Of a stretch of 36,092 bases of DNA, positions 1 through 7,074 are shown in pieces. This DNA is from Coprococcus sp. GTDB taxonomy: Bacteria; Bacillota; Clostridia; Lachnospirales; Lachnospiraceae. The notes under the pieces were generated by a model. That model saw only the letters and a list, made by a program, of their open reading frames with translations, ran no database searches and had not been told where the DNA came from. The stretch is taken from assembly GCA_022793995.1 (NCBI GenBank), contig JAAWDY010000018.1, forward strand, positions 1 through 36,092, written 5' to 3'. Within the stretch, counting starts at the first letter, position 1. Each line of letters opens with the position of its first letter. Made by a program: the position numbers and the translations under genes.

Positions 1-1
1 C

Positions 2-97
2 AGAAACCTGGAATCAGAAATTCCTGTAATCCTCGCTGTTCTAAAGGTATTATACGATAACGATATGATGGATGCAATTGACGAACTTGCCAAATAA
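2..97 (+). CDS. C-terminal end of an unidentified protein (partial)
   Basis: An open frame enters from the left edge and stops at the TAA at 95-97. It encodes about 31 residues, ending in DMMDAIDELAK. The hydrophobic stretch followed by an acidic helix looks like a real protein tail, but I cannot assign a family. It ends directly before the truncated substrate-binding-protein frame, with no terminator, ribosome binding site or start codon between. The two may therefore have been joined by a rearrangement. The frame could also be chance, because only 31 codons are visible. Confidence 0.35.
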   Translation, partial: RNLESEIPVILAVLKVLYDNDMMDAIDELAK

Positions 98-115
98 CGA
101 TATTTGCAAAGCTGA

Positions 116-946
116 TCTTTCGTTCGTGCGTTTATTCTGGACTTCGCAAAAGAGACGCTTGACAAGATGGTATCCGACGGAGAGATCGACGACTGGACAG
201 GCGTTCTGGACGGCGAGACAGACCCGAATAAGCAGGGCGACCGTGCGGACGACTGTATCTCTAAGAACTGCGACTACGTAATCATCCTTCCTGCAGAGGC
301 GACAGGCTCTGATGCGGCTGTTACAAAGATGGCGGATGCAGGTATCAAAGTTCTTGTAGTGAACTCTAAGACAGACAGCACAGACGACGTAGCGATGGCT
401 TACTGTGGACCGGACGATGTGAAAGCCGGAGAGATGCTTGCACAGTGGGTAATCGACCAGGTACCGGATGGCGGAACATATATCCACTGCCAGGGCGTGA
501 TCGGTAACTCAGCACAGATCCAGAGGGGCGAAGGTATCGAGAACCTGATGAAGGACAATGATAAGTTTACGGCTGCAGGCGACATTCCGTGTGAGTGGCA
601 GGCAGACAAGGCTGCGAATGCTGCTACAGATGCAATGGCGAAATACGGTGATGACCTGGTAGCGATTATCTGTGATAACGACGATATGTCTTCCGCAGCG
701 CAGAAGGCTTGTAACGATAACGGAAGAAAAGATATCGTATGTGTAGGCGTTGACGGAAATCCGAACCCGCTGCAGATGGTAAAAGACGGTGAGATGGGCG
801 CAACAGTTCTTCAGGATGGCCCTGGACAGGTAAACGCTGCAATCGAACTGATTAAGAAAGCGCTTAAGGGCGAGACAACAGAGAAAGAAGTTATGGTATC
901 TTTCGTTCTCGTAACAAAAGATAATGTTGATGAATATCTGAAATAA
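116..946 (+). pseudogene. 5'-truncated sugar-type ABC transporter substrate-binding protein
   Basis: The product resembles a periplasmic-binding-protein-like (Peripl_BP_4, ribose/galactose type) ABC solute receptor. Recognisable segments are DDCISKNCDYVIILPAEATG, the VLVVNSK hinge strand, the CDNDDMS segment and the C-terminal VGVDGNPNPLQMVKDGEMGATV block typical of the second lobe. The family normally starts with a lipoprotein signal peptide and about 40-60 further residues, and these are absent. The frame is open only from 116 (a TGA lies at 113-115), and the first ATG at 167 is internal with no ribosome binding site. Residues before the break (ADLSFVR) can be read in frame 3 and continue as AFILDF-like sequence in frame 2, so a small frameshift near 135 plus loss of the 5' end is likely. 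A hairpin terminator follows at 978-1003. Its position before a dihydroxyacetone-type kinase suggests a sugar or polyol ligand (inference). It could instead be an assembly-edge artefact. Confidence 0.65.
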
Positions 947-977
947 TCGTTCGTTCGGTTAGGATATTGGGATCAGG

Positions 978-1003
978 AAAGGAGTGCCAAAAAGCACTCC
1001 TTT
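978..1003 (+). terminator. Hairpin terminator after the substrate-binding-protein gene
   Basis: A perfect 10-bp stem, AAAGGAGTGC / GCACTCCTTT, encloses the loop CAAAAA. It is followed by a short pyrimidine run (CTTACTAT). It lies 32 nt after the stop codon and about 40 nt before the dhaK start, so transcription of the kinase gene is probably attenuated or starts separately. Confidence 0.7.
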
Positions 1004-1040
1004 CTTACTATAAAGAATCAAGATACAGGAGGGTTTAAAG

Positions 1041-2837
1041 GTGAAGAAAATTGTCAACAAAGCAGAAGATGTCGTGCAGGAAAGCATGGAAGGTTTTATT
1101 GCATGCTATGGAAATCTGTACAGGAAGCATGAAGAAGTAAACGGAGTGATCTATAAGGGAAGACGGAAAAATAAAGTGTCCCTGGTGATCGGCGGCGGCA
1201 GCGGACATGAGCCGATGTTTTCCGGATTTGTAGGAAAAGGGCTGGCGGACGCGGCGGCGTGCGGAAATATATTCGCTTCACCGGACCCGAATACCGTGTA
1301 TGAGACAGCAGGCGCCGTCCAGGAAGGAAAGGGAGTTTTGTTCGTATATGGGAATTACGCGGGCGATAACTTGAACTTTGACCTGGGAGAAGAGATGCTA
1401 AACGAAGAGAATATCTCCACAGCGCATGTGCGTGTATGGGACGACGTAGCAAGCGCGCCCAAGGAGAGGATCACAGACCGCAGGGGAATCGCGGGGGATG
1501 TGTTCGTGATTAAGATCGCGGGAGGAGCCTGCGACGCGGGGTTAAGTCTTGCGGAGGCGACGCGTGTGACGGAGAAAGCGAGGGACAACACCTGGTCCAT
1601 CGGAGTGGCTACGTCGCCGGGGCAGATTCCAGGAAATGATAAACCTACGTTTGAATTAGGGGAAAACGAGATTGAGTACGGTATGGGACTGCACGGGGAA
1701 CCAGGCATCCAGAGGACGGTGATGCAGCCGGCAGACGTATTAGTAAGCGTACTCTATGAGAATATGATGAAAGAAGCGGATATCCATCAGGGGGATGAGA
1801 TTTGCGTGCTCATCAACGGTCTGGGCTCTACCACGATCCTGGAGATGGGAATCGTGTACCGGAAATTAAAAGAGCTGTTGGATCAAGATGGGATCCGTGT
1901 ACATGACAGTGATATCAACAGTTTTTGTACCTGCCAGGAGATGGGAGGATTTTCCATCACACTCCTGAAGCTGGACGCAGAGCTGAAACAATATTACGAC
2001 ATGCCTTGCTTCTGCCCATTTTATGCAAAGGGCGAGATAACCGGAAGCATGCAGGTCTATGAAGAGGAAGAAAAAGAAGCAGAACGCGCCAAAGCGGCGG
2101 ATAAAACGGACACAGCAAGCGCGGCGCTAAATCAGGCGGACAGTGCGGCGGAAATGCCTGAATATAGGCATGAAGGAGTCTACGAGTCTCTGACGGCACA
2201 GGATGCGAAAGCGATGCTCCTTTACATTGCGGATAAAGTGATCGAGAAAAAGCCGTATTTGACGGAGATCGACAGCGCGATCGGCGACGGCGACCACGGG
2301 ATTGGCATGGCAGGCGGAATGCAGAAGGTAAAAGAAAAATTGGGACATTTTCCGGCGACGGATAATGTCTATGAAGTGTTTGAGACTGCAGGGAAGGCCA
2401 TGCTCATGTCCATGGGCGGCGCGTCCGGCGTGATCTTCGGAAGCTTATATCTTGCCGGAGCGAAAGGGATGGACGCATTGGCGAGCCTGACGCCAAAAGC
2501 GCTCGCGGCGATGGAGAGAAAGAGCCTGGAAGCGATCAAAGAACGCGGCAAGGCGGAGGTCGGCGATAAGACCATGGTGGACGCCTTAGAGCCAGCTGTA
2601 AAAGCGATGGAAGCAAACAGCGGCAAGGCCTTGCTGGAGATGCTCCGTGCGGCGGAAGAGGCGGCGCGTCAAGGAATGGAGGATACGAAAAACTATACCG
2701 CGAAGTTCGGACGTGCGAAATCTCTCATGGAGCGCGCCGTGGGACACCAGGACGCTGGCGCGACCTCGGTGTGGCTGATCTTCCAGGGAATGCGGGAGTT
2801 TGTAGAAAACAGCGTCCACTCTTCACAGCCAGATTAA
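1041..2837 (+). CDS. dhaK: Dihydroxyacetone-type kinase, fused DhaK-DhaL
   Basis: ATP-dependent single-chain kinase of the dihydroxyacetone family, 598 residues, predicted cytoplasmic. The N-terminal DhaK domain (about 1-330) contains GGGSGHEP at 51-58. His56 and Asp109 (in YGNYAGDN) are at the positions of the Escherichia coli catalytic residues. GLHGEPG places His218, the residue that covalently binds the carbonyl of the substrate. The C-terminal DhaL domain (about 385-590) has the Mg-ATP signature IGDGDHGIGM at 414-423 and a GGASGVIFGS block. An Ala/Glu-rich linker of about 50 residues joins them. The start is GTG 1041 with AGGAGG at 1027-1032. Family members phosphorylate dihydroxyacetone, glyceraldehyde or tetruloses such as erythrulose. 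The neighbouring truncated sugar receptor is compatible with a polyol pathway, but the substrate cannot be fixed from sequence. No PTS DhaM is nearby, so the ATP-dependent form is favoured. Confidence 0.93.
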   Translation: MKKIVNKAEDVVQESMEGFIACYGNLYRKHEEVNGVIYKGRRKNKVSLVIGGGSGHEPMFSGFVGKGLADAAACGNIFASPDPNTVYETAGAVQEGKGVLFVYGNYAGDNLNFDLGEEMLNEENISTAHVRVWDDVASAPKERITDRRGIAGDVFVIKIAGGACDAGLSLAEATRVTEKARDNTWSIGVATSPGQIPGNDKPTFELGENEIEYGMGLHGEPGIQRTVMQPADVLVSVLYENMMKEADIHQGDEICVLINGLGSTTILEMGIVYRKLKELLDQDGIRVHDSDINSFCTCQEMGGFSITLLKLDAELKQYYDMPCFCPFYAKGEITGSMQVYEEEEKEAERAKAADKTDTASAALNQADSAAEMPEYRHEGVYESLTAQDAKAMLLYIADKVIEKKPYLTEIDSAIGDGDHGIGMAGGMQKVKEKLGHFPATDNVYEVFETAGKAMLMSMGGASGVIFGSLYLAGAKGMDALASLTPKALAAMERKSLEAIKERGKAEVGDKTMVDALEPAVKAMEANSGKALLEMLRAAEEAARQGMEDTKNYTAKFGRAKSLMERAVGHQDAGATSVWLIFQGMREFVENSVHSSQPD

Positions 2838-3043
2838 AACGATCCACCGGCTTCGCCGGGCTTGCCCGGAAGGAGCCGGCTGATTCTGCGCATGTGGAGG
2901 CGGGACTGTGAAGAGGGGGCCATGAGGAGCATAGGCGGCGTGAAAGTGAAAATGTAAAAGATCCTATGAAAAATGCAAAAAAGATGCAAAAATTCCTATG
3001 AAAAACGCGGAAAATCCGTTGCGGTGTCTTGAATCGTGTGATA
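2838..3043. other. Non-coding spacer with short hairpins and a direct repeat
   Basis: No credible gene lies here. Just after the dhaK stop, GC-rich self-complementary tracts (CCGGCTTCGCCGG, CCGGGCTTGCCCGG, then GCCGGC) could fold into a compact multi-stem structure at about 2848-2882 and may end dhaK transcription, although there is no U run. The sequence TCCTATGAAAAA occurs twice, at about 2963 and 2992. Confidence 0.5.
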
Positions 3044-3052
3044 CATTAAGTA

Positions 3053-3251
3053 CATGATAATATATTGGGGTCAAAAGGTGTTTTGCCCCATGATGCCGCG
3101 GATTGTTCCGCACTTCGTGCTCCCACAATCCTAAAAACATTCAAAATTCGCCCTATCGGGCTACTTTTTCATGTTTTTACGGGTCCCAAAGTCATGTTTA
3201 TTCATGCAAGCATGAATCACATGACCTTTTGACCCTGGCATCATGATAATA
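3053..3251. repeat. Palindromic repeat element, flanked by a 10-bp direct repeat
   Basis: A non-coding block of about 199 bp is bounded by identical CATGATAATA copies (3053-3062 and 3242-3251). Inside are GGGTCAAAAGGT (3068-3079) and its exact inverse ACCTTTTGACCC (3224-3235). A strong hairpin at 3181-3235 is built from GGGTC/GACCC, GTCATGT/ACATGAC and TTCATGC/GCATGAA. Another hairpin, TGGGG-CAAAA / TTTTGCCCCA, lies at 3066-3090, and CATGATGCC (3088-3096) is the inverse of GGCATCATG (3237-3245). Several of these pairings are mutually exclusive. The apical sequence CATGCAAGCATG (3203-3214) recurs identically in the element at 31939-31950. This looks like a dispersed REP/MITE-type repeat inserted upstream of the ATPase gene (inference). 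Confidence 0.6.
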
Positions 3252-3271
3252 ATTCAAAAGGCGATGAGTTT

Positions 3272-4603
3272 ATGGAAAGAGATATTATGGAAAAGCTGGT
3301 CGAGTGGAAGACTTCGGCGGATAGAAAACCACTGCTTTTGACGGGCGTAAGGCAATGCGGCAAGACTTATGTATGTAAAGAGTTTGGAAAACGATATTTT
3401 GAGGATACCGCATATTTCTATTTTGAAGGAAATAAAGGACTTGCATCTATATTTGAGTATGATTTTGATGTTGACAGGATTTTAGACGAGTTGGGGAATA
3501 TCGGAAGAGGAAAAGAGATCATATCGGGAAAGACGCTTGTTATTTTTGATGAAATCCAGGCATGTCCCAGCGCCATTACTTCTCTTAAATATTTCTGCGA
3601 AAATAAACGAGAGCTTCATATAGTCTGCGCAGGCTCTCTGCTTGGTGCTGCTGTTAAGCGGGATCAGATATCATTTCCGGTAGGCAAAGTAGACCGGTTG
3701 CGGATGTATCCCATGACTTTTTCAGAGTTTTTGCGGGCGGACGGCGGAAAGCCTTTATATGAAGAAGTGCAGAGATATGGAATTAACCGGGAGCTACCGG
3801 AGTTATATACGTTTAATTTGGGAAAAGCGTTAAAGTATTATTATATTGTCGGCGGCATGCCGGAGGTTGTTGCAAAGTGGGTAGAGACTCATAATCTTGA
3901 AAGGGTTGAAAAACTGCAGGATAACATATTGGAAGACTACAGTAGTGATTTTGCGAAGTATGCACCGAAAGCGGATATTCCAAAACTGGCTTGGATATGG
4001 GACTCTATTCCAAAGCAGCTGGCGAAGGATAATAATAAGTTTGTCTTTTCTCATGTAAAAGCGGGAAAGCGTTCCAGCGAATTGGAGGATGCTCTGGAAT
4101 GGCTTGTAGATGCAGGACTTGTTTATAAATTAGAAATGGTATCCCATCCCGATCTGCCACTATCATTTTACTCTGACGCTACATTTTTTAAAATATATAT
4201 GGCGGATGTAGGTCTGCTTCGGAGAAAAGCAGGAGTATCGGGCAAAACGATTTTGGATGACTCAGCGCTGTATACAAATTTTAAAGGTGCTTTTACAGAA
4301 AATTTTGTGCTGACAGAACTGCTCACGCAAGGAATCAGACCCTATTTTTGGAGGTCTGGAAATACAGCTGAATTGGATTTCGTATTTGAATATGAGGCTC
4401 AGATCATTCCGGTAGAGGCAAAGGCTGAACTAAGCACCAGGGCTAAAAGCTATAGACAATATTGCAAAAAATATAGTCCTAAGATAGGGTTTAAATTCTC
4501 AATGAAAAATGTCGGAAATCATGATGTGGAAGGAACAAAGACATATAGTGTACCGTTGTATTTGATCTGGATGATTGAGGCGAATTTGAAAGATATTCTT
4601 TAA
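3272..4603 (+). CDS. AAA+ ATPase with C-terminal DUF4143
   Basis: 443-residue protein of the AAA_14 plus DUF4143 architecture. The N-terminal ATPase has Walker A GVRQCGKT at about 25-32, Walker B LVIFDEIQ at about 90-97 and the sensor-like CAGSLLG. The DUF4143 region (about 205-390) includes the typical YYIVGGMPEVV and KIYMADVGLL segments. A nuclease-like strand, FWRSGNTAELDFVFE...IIPVEAKA, resembles the PD-(D/E)XK-related core seen in this family. Members are common orphan genes in Firmicutes and Bacteroidetes and their role is not established. The start ATG 3272 has only a weak upstream AAAGG, and Met at 3287 is an alternative. Base composition is more AT-rich than the flanking genes and the gene stands alone next to a palindromic repeat, which suggests acquisition by transfer (inference). 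Confidence 0.9.
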   Translation: MERDIMEKLVEWKTSADRKPLLLTGVRQCGKTYVCKEFGKRYFEDTAYFYFEGNKGLASIFEYDFDVDRILDELGNIGRGKEIISGKTLVIFDEIQACPSAITSLKYFCENKRELHIVCAGSLLGAAVKRDQISFPVGKVDRLRMYPMTFSEFLRADGGKPLYEEVQRYGINRELPELYTFNLGKALKYYYIVGGMPEVVAKWVETHNLERVEKLQDNILEDYSSDFAKYAPKADIPKLAWIWDSIPKQLAKDNNKFVFSHVKAGKRSSELEDALEWLVDAGLVYKLEMVSHPDLPLSFYSDATFFKIYMADVGLLRRKAGVSGKTILDDSALYTNFKGAFTENFVLTELLTQGIRPYFWRSGNTAELDFVFEYEAQIIPVEAKAELSTRAKSYRQYCKKYSPKIGFKFSMKNVGNHDVEGTKTYSVPLYLIWMIEANLKDIL

Positions 4604-4627
4604 AAAGTGAATTCAGCACCCTTTTAC

Positions 4628-4658
4628 CACCCCCTCCATATAATAATGGCAGGGGGTG
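4628..4658 (+). promoter_or_regulatory. Hairpin sequestering the ZIP-transporter ribosome binding site
   Basis: CACCCCCT-CCAT (4628-4639) is complementary to ATGG-c-AGGGGGTG (4646-4658) with the loop ATAATA and one bulged C. The right arm contains the purine-rich Shine-Dalgarno of the next gene, whose ATG is at 4666. The loop region also reads TATAAT at 4639-4644, a possible -10, but no -35 lies at the right distance. It has no U run, so it is not a convincing terminator for the upstream ATPase gene. Confidence 0.5.
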
Positions 4659-4665
4659 AAACAAT

Positions 4666-5433
4666 ATGAACGGAGTTTTATGGACCTTTTTAGGAACATT
4701 ACTGACGTTTTCCATGACGAGTTTGGGGGCTGCGGGCGTGTTTTTTGTGAGAAAAGAGATCGAGAATGCGCTTCAGTGTGGTTTCCTGGGATTTGCCGGA
4801 GGTGTGATGGTGGCGGCTTCCGTATGGTCGCTTCTTCTTCCGGGGATTGAGTTCGCGGAAGAAAACGGGCAAACCAGCTGGCTTGTCATTACAGGAGGTT
4901 TTCTTTTGGGAGTCCTTCTCTTGCTCCTGGCGGACTATATTCTGGGGACATGGGAACATATGAGCCTGGAAAAAGGTACAGCGATGCTAGTGACAGCGAT
5001 TACGGCGCATAACATACCGGAAGGAATGGCGATCGGGCTTGCGTTCGCGTTAGCAGCACAAAATCCAGGGGATGCGGCTCTTTTCTCCGGCGCTGCCGCG
5101 CTTACGGTGGGAATTGCGATTCAGAATTTCCCGGAGGGGACTGCGGTGGCTCTACCACTGGCCCAGAGCGGGATGGGAAGAAAAAAAGCGTTTCTTTATG
5201 GGAGCATGTCGGCGATGGTGGAGCCTGTTTTCGGAGTGTTAGCGGCGGCGCTGGCTGGAGCAGTGCGTCCGGCAATGCCGTGGTTCTTATCCTTTGCTGC
5301 CGGGGCGATGATCTATGTGGTCGTCCAGGAATTGATACCAGAAGCGCGTGCCTGCGAGGATGAAAAAGCGGGAACCTTGGGATTTGTTGTAGGTTTCCTT
5401 GTCATGATGATATTAGACGTGGCGCTGGGATAA
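4666..5433 (+). CDS. ZIP-family divalent metal transporter
   Basis: 255-residue integral membrane protein of the ZIP (ZRT/IRT-like) family, close to ZupT-type bacterial zinc/iron importers in length and motifs. The two metal-binding helices are clear: ITAHNIPEGMAIGLAFA (TM4, about 105-121) and AIQNFPEGTAVALPL (TM5, about 151-165), with the paired HNxPEG and NxPEG motifs. A small His-poor loop separates TM3 and TM4. Eight hydrophobic segments are plausible. The start ATG 4666 follows AGGGGGTG at 4651-4658, which is held in a hairpin, suggesting translational control. The gene converges on the oxidoreductase gene, with a shared stem-loop at the 3' end. Zinc is the most likely cargo. Iron, manganese or cobalt cannot be excluded. 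Confidence 0.92.
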   Translation: MNGVLWTFLGTLLTFSMTSLGAAGVFFVRKEIENALQCGFLGFAGGVMVAASVWSLLLPGIEFAEENGQTSWLVITGGFLLGVLLLLLADYILGTWEHMSLEKGTAMLVTAITAHNIPEGMAIGLAFALAAQNPGDAALFSGAAALTVGIAIQNFPEGTAVALPLAQSGMGRKKAFLYGSMSAMVEPVFGVLAAALAGAVRPAMPWFLSFAAGAMIYVVVQELIPEARACEDEKAGTLGFVVGFLVMMILDVALG

Positions 5434-5450
5434 AGGAGCGCCGCGTCTAA
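5413..5450. terminator. Stem-loop between convergent genes
   Basis: A 14-bp stem, TTAGACGTGGCGCT (5413-5426) with AGCGCCGCGTCTAA (5437-5450), has one G-U pair and a 10-nt loop. It overlaps the ZIP stop codon at 5431-5433 and ends just before the 3' end of the minus-strand oxidoreductase gene. It probably serves as a terminator or RNA-stabilising end for the ZIP transcript. The following run is not pure T. Confidence 0.55.
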
Positions 5451-5462
5451 TAGTATATCAGG

Positions 5463-6833
5463 CTACAGCATGCTTGCGATATGCCTTGCTACATGGACTC
5501 CGCTTGCAGAAGCATGAGAGAGGGAATGCGTGACTCCGCTTCCGTCGCCAATAATATAAAGCCCTTCATATTTGCTCTGCAAGTTCTTGTCCAGTTCCAC
5601 TTCCATATTGTAGAATTTTACCTCTACTCCATAGAGAAGGGTATCGTCGTTGGCAGTACCTGGGGCGATCTGATCCAAGGCGTAGATCATCTCCATGATA
5701 CCGTCCAGGATCCGCTTAGGCAGGACAAGACTTAAGTCTCCGGGGGTTGCGGCGAGCGTAGGCGTCACCAGGCCCTCCTGGATACGTTTTACCGTGCTCC
5801 TCCGTCCGCGCACCAGGTCGCCGAAGCGTTGTACGATCACGCCGCCGCCCAGCATGTTGGATAGGCGCGCGATGCTCTCGCCGTAACCGTTGCTGTCCTT
5901 AAAAGGCTCTGAGAAATGTTTTGCCACCAGAAGGGCGAAATTCGTGTTCTCGGTCTGGTGGGCGGGGTCTTCGTAGCTGTGTCCGTTTACGGTAACAATA
6001 CCGTTGGTATTCTCGTTTACTACGATCCCGTAAGGATTCATACAGAAAGTCCGTACATTGTCCTCGAACTTTTCCGTCCGGTAGACGATCTTACTCTCGT
6101 ACAGCTCGTCGGTCAGGTGGGAGAAGATCACGGCGGGAAGTTCCACGCGCACACCGATATCTACCCGGTTGGAGCGCGTCGGGATCTCAAGCTCTTTACA
6201 GATCTGCTCCATCCATTTGCTGCCGCTGCGCCCTACGGAAATGATGCAGTTACGGCAGTCGGCAAAGCCACCCTTATAATAGACGCGGTATTCGCCGTCT
6301 ATGCATTCTACATTTTCCAACGCAGTGTGAAAATGGAAATCCACGGAATTTTTCAGTTCATGATATAGATTTTCCAGTACCACGTAATTGATGTCCGTTC
6401 CCAGATGCCGGACAGAGGCATCCAAAAGTTTCAGCTTGTTCTGGATGCAAATCTTCTTAAAATTGGTTCCGGCAGTAGAGTACATTTTGGTGTTTTCCCC
6501 ACCGTGGGAAACGTTGATCTCATCTACATATTTCATCAGCTCAAGCGCCCTCTCCCGGCCGATATATTCATAGAGGGTGCCCCCGAAATCATTGGTAATA
6601 TTATATTTTCCGTCGGAAAACGCGCCTGCGCCGCCAAAACCGTTCATGATCGCACAGGTCTTGCATTTGATACAGGACTTCACCTTGTCCCCGTCGATGG
6701 GGCAGTGCCTTTCCTCGAGCGGACAACCTGTCTCAAAGACGGCGATCTTCAGATCCTTTGTCTGTTTTGCCAATTCATAAGCGGAGAAGATGCCTCCAGG
6801 CCCAGCGCCGATAATGATCACATCATACTTCAT
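5463..6833 (-). CDS. FAD-dependent dehydrogenase / NAD(P)/FAD oxidoreductase
   Basis: 456-residue flavoprotein. The N-terminal dinucleotide-binding motif is VIIIGAGPGGIFSAYELA at about 5-22, and a C-terminal FAD contact segment reads GLYIIGDGSGVTHSLSHASASGVHVA. Near 50-75 it carries CxxxxxxxxCIKCKTC, four closely spaced cysteines, followed by MNGFGGAGAFSDGKYN. This is characteristic of a clostridial family annotated as FAD-dependent dehydrogenase or uncharacterised NAD(FAD)-utilising dehydrogenase. The cysteines may bind an Fe-S cluster or zinc (inference). The minus-strand start at 6833 is supported by AAAGGAG about 8 nt upstream. The gene is monocistronic, with a MITE-like element in its upstream region. 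The true substrate is unknown. Confidence 0.88.
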   Translation of the reverse strand: MKYDVIIIGAGPGGIFSAYELAKQTKDLKIAVFETGCPLEERHCPIDGDKVKSCIKCKTCAIMNGFGGAGAFSDGKYNITNDFGGTLYEYIGRERALELMKYVDEINVSHGGENTKMYSTAGTNFKKICIQNKLKLLDASVRHLGTDINYVVLENLYHELKNSVDFHFHTALENVECIDGEYRVYYKGGFADCRNCIISVGRSGSKWMEQICKELEIPTRSNRVDIGVRVELPAVIFSHLTDELYESKIVYRTEKFEDNVRTFCMNPYGIVVNENTNGIVTVNGHSYEDPAHQTENTNFALLVAKHFSEPFKDSNGYGESIARLSNMLGGGVIVQRFGDLVRGRRSTVKRIQEGLVTPTLAATPGDLSLVLPKRILDGIMEMIYALDQIAPGTANDDTLLYGVEVKFYNMEVELDKNLQSKYEGLYIIGDGSGVTHSLSHASASGVHVARHIASML

Positions 6834-6855
6834 ATTCCTAACTCCTTTTCCTGAT

Positions 6856-6954
6856 TATATATGATACCAGTGCAAAAAGCCGTTTCACACGGCAAGCTTG
6901 CCTGCCGGTGGGGATAAGGCCTTATGATATCATTTTGCACTATAATCATATATA
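6856..6954. repeat. MITE-like inverted-repeat element
   Basis: Terminal inverted repeats of 19 matched positions are present. TATATATGAT-acc-AGTGCAAAA (6856-6877) mirrors TTTTGCACT-ata-ATCATATATA (6933-6954). The 55-bp interior has smaller palindromes, GCCGT/ACGGC and GGCAAGCTTGCC. There is no ORF. The whole 99-bp unit could fold as a long hairpin. It lies upstream of the oxidoreductase start and downstream of the lysR terminator, so it could also be a complex regulatory site. No copy was seen elsewhere in the window. Confidence 0.55.
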
Positions 6955-6971
6955 TGTTTTACAGAATCGTG

Positions 6972-7012
6972 AAAAAAGAACCCGAATTCTTAAAATGAAA
7001 GAATGCGAGTTC
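6972..7012 (-). terminator. Rho-independent terminator of the LysR gene
   Basis: Read on the minus strand, GAACTCGCATTCTT pairs with AAGAATTCGGGTTC (12 of 14 positions) around a 7-nt loop and is followed directly by TTTTTT. It lies about 60 nt after the LysR stop codon. Confidence 0.82.
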
Positions 7013-7074
7013 TCATGTAGTCACTTCTCTTTTTCATTATACCGTTGCAGGAAAGAGGATGTCAACCGAAAAAT

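Noticed and set aside
3272..4603. Transposase or phage defence gene identity for the AAA ATPase
   Set aside because: There is no integrase or transposase motif, no paired partner gene and no terminal repeats around the ORF itself. The AAA_14/DUF4143 assignment explains the whole protein.
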